Source: Dermanyssus gallinae
Lineage: Eukaryota; Arthropoda; Arachnida; Mesostigmata; Dermanyssidae
DNA length: 64,000 nucleotides
NCBI GenBank assembly: GCA_003439945.1
Contig: QVRM01001260.1
Location: 614,501 to 678,500, forward strand
Reading direction: 5' to 3'
Each line of letters starts with the position of its first letter. Positions within the stretch are counted from its first letter, which is position 1. Of this stretch, positions 55,250 to 64,000 are shown one piece after another. The notes below the pieces were generated by a model. The model worked only from the letters and a program-made list of their open reading frames with translations, was not told the origin of the DNA and did no database searches. The position numbers and the translations under genes are program-made.

Positions 55250-58138
55250 TCACGTGTCCGCCTCGTCTAGGCTAGGCCGAGACCACTTCAGAAGTGTGCC
55301 CCGAACGGAGGCCGCGTTTCCACGTTGTATGTCGAGATCCAGACGTTGTTTAAAAAAGGACGACGATCTGTTATCACCGGTTGACTGATCTAACAAAGTG
55401 CCGACTTTGCGGATCAGCTGTCTGGCCCGAACACCAGGACCACCCATGGTCTCAAACGCAAGTGGCCAGAATTCGTGGGGATACCCAATTGATGAGTATT
55501 TTCTTAGCTTGCTGGTCTCCGCAAGGTGGGCTGCATAACCGGCTTCGGATGCGCCGCCACCGACCATAGAAGGTGCTAAGGAGTCGGTAACGGTTGCATC
55601 CCAAACCAGCATTTTGCCTCGCTCGAATGGTGAAAGTGTCATCCCGTCTGGACGCCTGCCGTCCTCCACGCAGAGACCCGGGGGTTCGAGGATGCACGGA
55701 CGACCGCATGATCTGAGGGCTCTGCTGAAGGTCTCGTTGATAGCGGCATGCCGAGGGCGTCGGCCTGCGCTGATGATACACGATAGGCCGTGATGTCCCA
55801 GTTTGTCGACGGGGTGACCACATTGACACCGATGAGGGCTAACCAAGTCTGTCCCCAGTCGTAGGCCTACTGCTATACGAATCGTCTCGTCGTCAAGAAG
55901 GGTGCCTATGGGTGCACTAGGAAGTGCGTGTAACCAGGCGCCTGAATCCTTGGCGGAAACGGCGTTAAGACGAGCTCTGGTCGTGTCGTCGGCAGCTTCA
56001 TTAAAGAGCCGTCGCTGTACTTCAGCGTGCAAAGGGGCACTCCAGTCATGTTGAGATAGTATGTTGTCAGGCCTACCACCGCACCGAGCCTCAAGGTTCT
56101 CCTGAAGCCGGGCTGAGCGGCTTCTAAACTGGCCAACTCCTGCTGTATCTAAAAGGGGGGTTGCCCTGTTTTCTGCGCTTAGCATGGAGGAGACTATGGC
56201 AGGGCCGGCCAAGGTTTGTAAGTTCGGAACCCCGAGGCCTCCTTGAGAGACGGGCAGTAATGCCTGTTGCCGTGCGCTAGGTGGTAAAGATGTGTTGAGC
56301 AGAGCCTCGAGGGTAGACAGTGTCAACTTGTTGAGCGCTTGCAAGTCGTCGACCCGATTGGATAGGTCAGCTCCTCGAAGAAGGTGGATGAGTCTCAAGG
56401 AAGAGAAAGAAGACCTGAGTAAGAAGAGTCCCCGATGGGCTCCTAGAAGAGGAAGGCGAGCGGCGTCATTTTCCAGCTTTAATCTCCAGCGCTCGATTGC
56501 TGCTGTAAGCCCTTCGGGACAAAGTGGTACACCGAGTAGCTCCAGATCGTCCTTGGCAGTCACCTTGCAGCCGGGCAGGAGGTCTCGAAGTAACTGTATA
56601 TCTGGAGAAGTCTCACCGGTAGAGCCCAGGGTGCATACTTCACATTTGGCAGGGTTTAACTCCAGCCCAGATATTACACCAAAGTTAAGGACCTGTCGAA
56701 TGTCCTCCGCTACTGTATGAACGTTTCCTCCTAGTAGGCCATCGTCAAGGTACCAGAGGTTCAGCGGGCTTTTGAAGGAATCTACCAGATCCTTAATACC
56801 CAGACAAAACAGAGCTGGTGCTAAGGGGTCTCCCTGCTGCAGTCCGGTGGCGGACGAAATAGCATGCTCAGGCAGGACCAGATGGGAAGGATGCCGATAA
56901 GCTAGCCCGACGTGGTGCAATAGATGAGGGGCGTGGGATGCAACGACCTTCATCAGATGATCGCGTCTCATACTGTTAAAAGCGTTTCTAAAATCGAGCT
57001 TCACAAGAACCCCTGAGCGTTCGCGAGAATCGAGAAAAGCACGAGTTGCATGAATGGCTACCTCGGTCCCGCCCGGCGTCGCAAATCCCAACTGATGTGC
57101 ACCAGTTGCGTCAGAAATAACGGCCTTGTTGTGGTTACATCCGATTTTTGCGGCGAGCCTGCGTAGCGTAGACGAACAAGCAATCGGACGTACCGATCCG
57201 TCCTTTTTCTTCAGGGCAAATAGTCTTGCGCCGAATATCAACGGTTGAAGGCAAGAAGGGGGGTTGCCCCAAAGACGAATGTCTACAGCCTTTGCCAATG
57301 CGGAGAGCAGGCTAGCGGCGACGTCGTTGAGGGACGGTGAAAGAAGGTCCATTAATAGCCGCGGTCTCATAAAGTCTAGCCCTGCGGCGGAGCTCTTAGA
57401 GAAGCTCTTGATAGCCACCTGAATATCTTCCTTTGATGTGACGTAGGGCATAGGGGTTCTGGTCAGTGTTGGCCACTCTAGGTCCTCGGGAGCTAATGGG
57501 TGTTGCTCTCGCAAAGCCTCTATACGGTCAATGCCGGGCGTTATCGTATCTGTGGAAGCGATAAGTCTGGCGGCGCCAGAAACATCTCCTTCGGAGAGTT
57601 TAATAATGGACTGCCGCACCGTATCATTCCTGAATGGTTTAGGAGTCGAAACGCGGGCATGAGAGGTGGCAATCACGTCTGACAGACGCATACCTTGGGA
57701 GAAATCGCGGAGATTGTTGCGTATTATGACTGAGAGGGATGAAGCGTCGTTGCGGGCGCGGGGAAGACGAAGGACCACGGGTGCAAAGGAGAAAAGACCA
57801 TACCATGCTTCGACGTCGTTATCAGATGAGACTGCTGAGAGTACACGGGTAAGAGCTTCGGCCACTTGTCTCCTTACTGACTTTGGTACGATTCGAATCA
57901 ACCTGATTTGTCCCATAACAGCTTGAATATCCTCCAAAATTTGCGCCGGTTGCAAACGGGGGGTGTCAGAGGTTGTCGGTATTGAAGAGGAAGCGACAGT
58001 GGCGGTCGGGTGTTTAGCTGATATATGTCTTGTTAGTCCACGTCGTGTGTACCGACCGTCGCATAGTGGACATTTAGTAGTAGATGAAGTAGCGCGTGAT
58101 GCTTCTGCGCCGTGAGCTGTGCGGTCATAATCATTCAT
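55250..58138 (-). CDS. LINE A ORF2: zinc finger, reverse transcriptase, R2-type endonuclease
   Basis: 962 residues, no stops. The N-terminal finger is C23-X2-C26-X11-H38-X4-H43. RT core: FALKKKDGSVRPIACSSTL, VLVKLDFRNAFNSMRRD, TGLQQGDPLAPALFCLGI and LWYLDDGLLGGN (YLDD at about 462-465), then LELNPAKCEV and LLGVPL. The C-terminal restriction-like endonuclease has CQCGHPVDKLGHHGLSC (C-X-C-X8-H-X4-C, about 768-784), RRPDGMTL with PD near 830, LVWDATVTD and KLRKYSS. No apurinic endonuclease. This is the domain order of R2/R4/NeSL-type LINEs, which nick a specific target and prime on it. The start ATG overlaps the ORF1 stop (58135-58138), suggesting reinitiation. The exact clade was not determined. 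Confidence 0.93.
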   Translation of the reverse strand: MNDYDRTAHGAEASRATSSTTKCPLCDGRYTRRGLTRHISAKHPTATVASSSIPTTSDTPRLQPAQILEDIQAVMGQIRLIRIVPKSVRRQVAEALTRVLSAVSSDNDVEAWYGLFSFAPVVLRLPRARNDASSLSVIIRNNLRDFSQGMRLSDVIATSHARVSTPKPFRNDTVRQSIIKLSEGDVSGAARLIASTDTITPGIDRIEALREQHPLAPEDLEWPTLTRTPMPYVTSKEDIQVAIKSFSKSSAAGLDFMRPRLLMDLLSPSLNDVAASLLSALAKAVDIRLWGNPPSCLQPLIFGARLFALKKKDGSVRPIACSSTLRRLAAKIGCNHNKAVISDATGAHQLGFATPGGTEVAIHATRAFLDSRERSGVLVKLDFRNAFNSMRRDHLMKVVASHAPHLLHHVGLAYRHPSHLVLPEHAISSATGLQQGDPLAPALFCLGIKDLVDSFKSPLNLWYLDDGLLGGNVHTVAEDIRQVLNFGVISGLELNPAKCEVCTLGSTGETSPDIQLLRDLLPGCKVTAKDDLELLGVPLCPEGLTAAIERWRLKLENDAARLPLLGAHRGLFLLRSSFSSLRLIHLLRGADLSNRVDDLQALNKLTLSTLEALLNTSLPPSARQQALLPVSQGGLGVPNLQTLAGPAIVSSMLSAENRATPLLDTAGVGQFRSRSARLQENLEARCGGRPDNILSQHDWSAPLHAEVQRRLFNEAADDTTRARLNAVSAKDSGAWLHALPSAPIGTLLDDETIRIAVGLRLGTDLVSPHRCQCGHPVDKLGHHGLSCIISAGRRPRHAAINETFSRALRSCGRPCILEPPGLCVEDGRRPDGMTLSPFERGKMLVWDATVTDSLAPSMVGGGASEAGYAAHLAETSKLRKYSSIGYPHEFWPLAFETMGGPGVRARQLIRKVGTLLDQSTGDNRSSSFFKQRLDLDIQRGNAASVRGTLLKWSRPSLDEADT

Positions 58139-59682
58139 GGTTGTACAATTCGTCGCAGATTGTCCACTAACGGTAGCAGCTGCAACAGCGGCTCCAAAAG
58201 CTCTAATAAGGCCTTAAATTTGGTCGATATCTCTGGGCTTAATCCTGCAAGAATTTGAGACAGTCCGAAGGAGGTGCTTTTGGAGCTGGGCACAGCCGGA
58301 GTCGCTTTACGTGTGCGCTTGACGGGTGTTTTGATTCGACGTTGTCTTAAAACGGGCGACCTGCGGCGGGACCTCCCTGTCGATCTTCCGCCTTTTCTGG
58401 TGGGGATTGATATGGGAGCTGGTAGTAGCAGCTGCGGTGTAGGGTCGTTGTGCGACTGAGATATTCCGCGGACGACGCTAGCGTAAGAAGGTTGTTTTGG
58501 AACCTGAGATGTGCTGTCTACAGACAGGGCTGATGTGGGAGAAATGTCGCTGATCTCGGCCGCCGGGTGCAGCACCTTCACCTGTTGCAGTGTGCGGGCT
58601 TCCAGTATAATTCGGTTTCTTTCCCGAAGGTAGGCCAAGCGAGGGCAGGCAGATGAACCCGCCGCGTGAGCACCACGACAGTTCACACATCTTGCTGAAT
58701 TGGTGCAGCTTGCGGCTAGGTGTCCGGAGGTGCCGCTCTTCTTGCATACTTGGGGCATTGTACACCTGTCGGCGAAGTGTCCTGGCCTCAGGCACTTGTG
58801 ACATAATTTGGGTTGGTCGGGCTCGAGAACTACTTGGTGGGTTTGGTATCCAAGAAATACGGATGGCGGAGGTTGGCGCGTAAATGAAAGAATCACTTTA
58901 CTGAGCATAACTCTCGCTCCATTTCGCATGTGAGACAATCTTTTCACGTGATTGACTCCGAGTGATGACAGCTCGCGTTGTATCTCCTCCTCGGTGATTC
59001 ACACTGGAACTCCGTGTATCCTGGCTTTAAATATCGATAGAGATGGGCTGTGTGCGACCACCGGTAGGTTCCCTAGGGTTGAAATCGAAAGCACCCGGCA
59101 AGCGTCTTCAATTCGCGAAAGCCACACAATAATGGACTTCCGGTCGCCGGATATTCTGCATCCGGGAGCCACGTCGTATATGTGTTTATACGTTGATAGT
59201 AGCGAGCCTTCAGGGAACTCTGCTGAGGCTTCGCCTTCGGATGGTTCTCTCCGAATAATCACCTTGAAAGTCCCTAGTTCACCAGACGATATACTCTCCT
59301 TTAGTTTAGCTAGGCTTTTCTGTTCACGGGATGCAGTCAGTTTTTCCCTGCGAGTTACCACACGAGTAAACCCATCATTAGTCTCAACAGCCTTGTCGTC
59401 TTCGGCGCTTGCAGAGAATGAAGACAACTTCTTGCGCTTGGAGCCTATGACGCGCTCTTCTGCCGTGACGCTTCCAGCGCAGGGATCAAGCGCGGGGGTG
59501 TTCGGTAAAGATGGGCTCGGTTCGCCAGAAACCTCCATTGCCGGCGCATCGCGGGTGTTTGCTGTGACCTCCTTCGAGGCGTCGGTCTGATCAGCACACG
59601 TACTGGCGTCAGTCGAGTTTTCTCGTAACCTGGATATATCCAGGGTAGGCGGCGGGGCAGTACCACCCCTGCTGGGCGGCAT
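58135..59682 (-). pseudogene. LINE A ORF1: Gag-like zinc-knuckle protein with one internal TGA
   Basis: The ATG at 59682 opens a frame of 227 codons. It is interrupted by TGA at 58999-59001 and continues in the same frame (ITEEEIQRELSSLG, VKRLSHMRNGARVML) to the stop at 58135, about 515 codons in total. The first half is Ser/Thr/Pro-rich with KRKKLSS. The region around the stop is the RNA-binding fold of LINE Gag proteins (STYKHIYDVAPGC, SIFKARIHGVPV). Zinc knuckles: CHKCLRPGHFADRC (good), CKKSGTSGHLAASC (second Cys is Ser) and CVNCRGAHAAGSSAC. An Arg/Lys-rich tail follows. It would coat the RNA. The single stop makes this copy defective unless read through. Confidence 0.88.
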
Positions 59683-59789
59683 CGTGGCTTTTGCAGGCAA
59701 TCGATACGTTTTAAATTGATAAAATCAACTAGGTAAAACGTAAAATGTACTCAATTTAATTAAAAATATTTAAACTTTGATTAAAATTT

Positions 59790-59865
59790 GTCGACACGCG
59801 CGGGTTTTGAACCCGGTAACTTTGCGTGCGAAGCGGCGTCTTCCCGTCTCGTCCACGAAGTGAGT
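59790..59865 (-). repeat. tRNA-like module upstream of LINE A ORF1
   Basis: On the minus strand, TGGACGAGACGGG (59843-59855) resembles a Pol III A box and GGGTTCAAAACCC (59802-59814) a B box, with tRNA-like spacing and a 4-bp T-stem. The acceptor stem does not pair, so it is not a working tRNA. It lies about 110 bp before the ORF1 start and may be a SINE-like insertion or part of the LINE leader. Confidence 0.4.
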
Positions 59866-59899
59866 TGGCTGTACGCCTGCCTCTCGCGATAGGAGACCG

Positions 59900-62040
59900 C
59901 AAAGCAACGTCAAAATGTAAACAAACACTCGTTGTAATGACGTTGTCAATCGAACACAATCGCCAGTCAGGCTGAGTGGAGTTGAAACCCCAGCAGCGCT
60001 ACGTAGTACACTTTGGAGTGGGCTTCACACCCCTCCAGACACCTTTTAGTCTGTTTTGTCACTGTTGTAGTTTTTTTAACGGTTGTCACTCTTAAACAGG
60101 GTAAACGGGTCAAATTAGCGGGAGCAAATGTTGAACACGTCTACTCTCTGCCGATTCGAACACGAGAACCAAGTTATTTTGACACACTACTACGGCAATG
60201 CAACGAAGAACTTTGCACTTTTTCTCTCGGTGAAACGGCCGACCAACAAATAATGATGTTTAATAAACATCATTATTTGTTGTTGTAACGATCTTGTACA
60301 TACTCTATTTGAGTAAAATAAATATGTGTTGGCAAAGGATAGCCCCTCGTAAGGCTCCATTCTGGCCGTGCATGTTCCTCCGTAAACGTCTCCTTAATCC
60401 TGAAGGATCCTGACGAGCTTGAGATCAAGATGCGGACAATCAGTTGTGATTATTTTTGAAGATTATTGTTCTATAGTTGTGTTTTATCTAGCTTTAGACA
60501 ACGTGATCTGAGTCCGGGGTGTTTCCTACCCTGTTCAAATACGTTGGTTCTTTGAGTCAGTTCCGGATGTCTGATAGTATGTCTCCGGTACTTGACACTG
60601 ATGCGGCTATTGCATCTTGCATGCCTACGGTCTTTCATCACGTGAACTGGGCGTCCGTTTCGACGTCTGTTGGTGCGCTTACGCTGCGGAAGTGCAGGCA
60701 CGTTTTGGCTGTGCGCGTTGCGCTCTCCATGAGGAGGAATTACTATTGTCGGCGAACCGGAGGAACGCTGCTACGCTCTTTAGCAGGCTCAAGGTTATGG
60801 CTGAGAGTATAACAAGTTAGTACTGGGCATCCCAAGCCCACTCCGAGAATGCCAGCATTTCCTGGATCGACGAAACCGTCATACACCGAGGTCAGGGCTT
60901 TTGTAATGGTTGAATCTTCATCTGGTTCTGAAAATCGGATTAATCTACTTAGTTCGGATACCAATCTAGTTAGCATACCAAGGATAACTGCTATCCCAGC
61001 AAGGTCAAAGCAGCCAAATTAAAACAAACTTTGTAAAGCGTACATTCGTGTTCTTAAACATAGCCGAAGGCCGCGGAGGCGTCGTCGTATGCGATCGACG
61101 GCCTTCATTTTGTTACACTCTACCGGGAATTTGATAGACGAGGTGAAGATGTGGGAATCTGCGCGTGCTTCTTCTGTAGAATAAATTGTAGATACGCATG
61201 TATATAATAAATTCTACAGTAAATTTTCAACTCGAGCCATTAATAGTTCTGATGGCAAAACACAAGCAGTCGACGTACACATCACAAAATGTTCCTTTTT
61301 TATGGGCTTATTTTAGGACCGTAACATATTCACTTGAACCGTGGCCACGCGTTCCTGAACTTGTTATATGACGTTCTATCTCCTAGTGGCTACCTTTGAT
61401 GCATGATTTTGAGAAGTATGTGAGTGCTGATCTAATGGCAGATTGTTCACTACCTTTTGTTCGTTGCCGCGAGGTATTTTTGTCATCTCACAGACAAGAG
61501 TACTTGTCTTCCCTCTAAATCGGGTATTCATTATGTTGCAGTAACAAATTGTTCCAAGTTTCCCGCCTTTGGGCTAGCTGTGTCTACGTCTCTGTCCAGG
61601 GACCATTTTCCTTTACTTGTTCCCTTTCGTTTCTTTACCTCGGATGCAAGTTCTGAGAATTGTTGTTAAGATAAAAAAGTATTTCCTGTTTTTTGCCTAA
61701 TATTTAATACGGGGGACCCCGTCCCTTCAGCTAGTTAACTATTTTTTGGAACATCTTTAAAGTATTTTTTTGGGTGCTTGCAGCTTGCTCCACCTCGGCC
61801 GGCACGCTGGCCTGGTCTAGCAGGGTTAGAGGAAACACCTTGCTTATAGAATCAAGCGAAATGCGGTCAATGTTGATCTCTCTTTTTTTGAACGTATTGC
61901 GCAGGCGTTGTAGCTAGCGCGTGTAGCGTAGGGTCGATTGAATCGTGGATAAAAGGATACTTTCTGAGCTGACTCTCAGCCAAGATTTAACGCCCATGGG
62001 ACTGCTTTTCGCATTGCTTCGTAGACAGACCCCCATAAAT
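59900..62040. other. No gene recognised
   Basis: A perfect palindrome is at 60244-60282. Frames at 60013-60288 and 60519-60812 have no known motif. Confidence 0.45.
60244..60282. repeat. Near-perfect palindrome, 19-bp arms with 1-nt centre
   Basis: CAACAAATAATGATGTTTA (60244-60262), one A, then its exact complement (60264-60282). Confidence 0.97.
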
Positions 62041-62049
62041 ATTAGTGTG

Positions 62050-62140
62050 CAACGGAAGGGCTCGATCCCGCGCACCTATCTAGTGTCTCCTCCGGTCGCG
62101 AGGCGCAGATGAATGCACCCACCACGCCACCGGGCTCGAC
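62050..62140 (-). repeat. tRNA-like Pol III module (possible SINE remnant)
   Basis: Minus strand: TGGCGTGGTGG resembles an A box and GGATCGAGCCC a B box about 50 nt downstream. The spacing is longer than a tRNA but usual for tRNA-derived SINE heads. No terminator or tail identified. Confidence 0.35.
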
Positions 62141-62149
62141 TGATTGAAT

Positions 62150-63945
62150 TTTGGATGCAGTTGGACAACGGCACGCTTTTATGTTCCGTGTCTGGCCCCT
62201 CTATGTTTCCAGCCAAGTTGACGTCAGTCAAAGTGAGCGATTTGAACGACTGGCGGGTAGTTGTGGCTTTGTCGAAGTGAGCTCGTCAATGACTAGCCAC
62301 ATGCTCTCTGTGACGGCTTTCAGCTTGTGAATCGTAACCCACTGCGTCAGCGTTGACCTTGTGTGCTTTCGTCGCAAGCCGTTGAGCTGCGTGAGCGTTC
62401 TTTGTAGTGTATTGTGTCTTGTAATGTAAACCTATTTCAACCATTCTGACTAGTAGTAGTAGTAAAAAGTAGTGTGTCGGTTGTGTTGATGTTTATTTAA
62501 TGGAGTCTGACCCAAGAGTCGAATAGTGAAGTTGACTAAAGTGCAGTACTTTGGTATTTCAGGGTCGCTCCATAGAAAGACTTAAAAACTTGCAACCTCG
62601 CTGATGTAAAATATAGCCAAAACTGTGTTTCTAGGCGTACTTGTAGTATAAGTGCCCGCGACAGGGCATGCTGATTTTGTTTTTTTTTTGGTACTTCAGC
62701 CGTGAGCAACTGTGCTAAACATTGTATTGTTTCTAGGTACTTAACATTCATTTCTAAATATTGCCTGCACGGAAATCTTAAACACTGTCAGATGCAGTTT
62801 TCGAAACAAAATATGCTAAAATTTGAAAGGAGTATAAAATAAAATTAAATATCTCATGGCTGACCCTACTTATGCAACTCCCTTCGGATAGAAACATGAC
62901 CACTACATTGAGGTTCTTCAGAAGCAGGCTCTATGCAAAACTCAACCCACCTGTTCAATTCGTTCAATTCAACCCTCCCTGCAATATGCCATTATTCCTC
63001 TTCACAATTCGCCAGTAACCAGTCCGGAGTGTTCTTAAATTTGACTAGCATATGCATTCTCTACCAGATAAATGTAGCAGTAGAATCATTCCTAACTATA
63101 TAAAACTAGCGATAAAACAATAGTAATTCAGCTGCAGCCAAATTTGAACTCACTATAGTATGCTGTCGTTCGTGTCCATGGTCACACTCGGCACACTCGT
63201 TAGAACGGTGCAATAGCCGTCCAAGTTACCCAAGAAATTCCATTGTAGAAATACTAATAGTACCATGGATGTTCCGACGGTTGCATGGCTAGGCGAATCA
63301 CTGTTCAGTGAACAGGCAAAAGGTAGCACAATGAAATGGCTTGTACGTTCAAGCCTATCGGTCTGCAAAGAGGCTTCTCGTGTTTATAGCAGAAAGCAAA
63401 ACTGTACATGAAAAAATCGCTTTCCAGACATGATAGGTTACCTATATATCCGTCTACGACGCACGTTCTGGCCTGTAACTAAGCGTGGTGCATTCACCGA
63501 CAGAATGTATCAAACAGAGCTGTGCCAATTCTTCTTGCATGCAAAGCTTCAGCAGAACCTAGCTCAAAAAAATTGCAAACAAGAAGAAGCCCGCATATAT
63601 GAGCGCGTCACCTGAAAACATTGGGCATCGTATCTGTCCAATTATAGTCGAACGACCATAGCAGTGCATCTCCTGTGTACACGTACATGGTTATATACAG
63701 ACGTGAATTACAAACATGTCCAGAGTATCAGACAGTGGTCTAGCTTTAGAGAGGAACTGCGTGTCTTGCACCCTACTAAGGCATTGTCGACTTCCGCTAC
63801 AGGAAATCGGTTTACTTGCAGAGACACCTACATATCTAGGCCATGTGCGTAATTCTCTGAGTTCTTGAGCAACAACGAATTCACTAAATTTTAAATGTTC
63901 TATACGTTACGTCACATTAAGACGTGTGTAGTTAAAATGATAGTC
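62150..63945. other. No gene recognised
   Basis: Short frames only. Confidence 0.45.
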
Positions 63946-63947
63946 TT

Positions 63948-63970
63948 TTTTTTTTTTTTTTTTTTTTTTT
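63948..63970. repeat. Poly(T) tract
   Basis: About 23 consecutive T. It could be the complement of a retroposon poly(A) tail, but no element was recognised to its right within the remaining 30 bp. Confidence 0.85.
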
Positions 63971-64000
63971 GTTCTGGGAGGTTTCGGTAATGCATGATGC

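Larger units (their letters stand above)
55250..59700 (-). mobile_element. LINE family A, near-complete two-ORF element
   Basis: Minus-strand element with ORF1 (59682-58135) and ORF2 (58138-55250) overlapping by ATGA. A 5' leader of unknown length lies above 59700. The 3' UTR is short: comparison with the other copies suggests the element ends within about 20 nt of 55232 (shared GATA..ACATAC), without poly(A). It is the reference for the truncated copies at 1448 and 34082. Confidence 0.88.

Noticed and set aside
55250..59700. R2 element in 28S rDNA
   Set aside because: No ribosomal RNA sequence was recognised on either side, so the R2 target is not present although the endonuclease is R2-like.
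59790..59865. Functional tRNA gene
   Set aside because: A- and B-box-like sequences are present but the acceptor stem does not pair. The candidates at 15060 and 62050 also fail to fold.

Overview
The window is eukaryotic and looks like intergenic or intronic DNA from an arthropod. It has no operons or bacterial genes. It holds long (TA)n microsatellites, several non-LTR retrotransposon (LINE) families, Tc1/mariner transposons and MITE-like elements, with at most one or two host-exon candidates. One LINE remnant at the left end (about 450-1405) resembles, from memory, a LINE type common in ticks, and the general mix would suit a mite or tick. That assignment is inference; the sequence alone does not prove it.

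Layout. 0.4-1.4 kb: old LINE remnant (family D, minus). 1.4-2.4 kb: truncated piece of LINE family A (plus) abutting a (TA)n tract. 2.85-4.14 kb: complete mariner with an open DD34D transposase. 5.6 kb: LINE family B scrap. 7.7-10.0 kb: decayed mariner whose 3' half is repeated three times in tandem. 10.3-12.75 kb: two LINE remnants back to back (R1-like family C, then CR1/Jockey-like family E). 19.8-20.9 kb: LINE ORF1 remnant with a PHD-like finger. 22.7-24.1 kb: second family C remnant (minus). 24.3-25.7 kb: family E remnants. 27.4-27.8 and 30.3-32.0 kb: possible host exons. 32.5-34.05 kb: family B remnant. 34.08-36.5 kb: 5'-truncated but open family A copy between two (TA)n tracts. 37.4-40.45 kb: compound mariner structure, an intact second-type mariner flanked by inverted copies of the first type's 3' end. 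41.3-42.35 kb: long-terminal-inverted-repeat element. 44.4-44.9 kb: 504-bp MITE. 46.9-48.9 kb: longest family B copy. 53.5-54.55 kb: another family B remnant. 55.25-59.7 kb: almost intact two-ORF family A element.

The most notable item is family A. ORF1 is Gag-like with zinc knuckles, of the kind usually seen in LINEs with an apurinic endonuclease. It overlaps by the four bases ATGA an ORF2 that has an N-terminal zinc finger, a reverse transcriptase with a YLDD box, and a C-terminal restriction-like endonuclease (CCHC then PD...D) as in R2-group elements. Two 5'-truncated copies join directly onto (TA)n tracts at their 5' ends and one also ends in (TA)n, so TA microsatellites may be its target. 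Mariners and MITEs use the same tracts. All coordinates of decayed elements are approximate, and family names A-E are labels for this report only.
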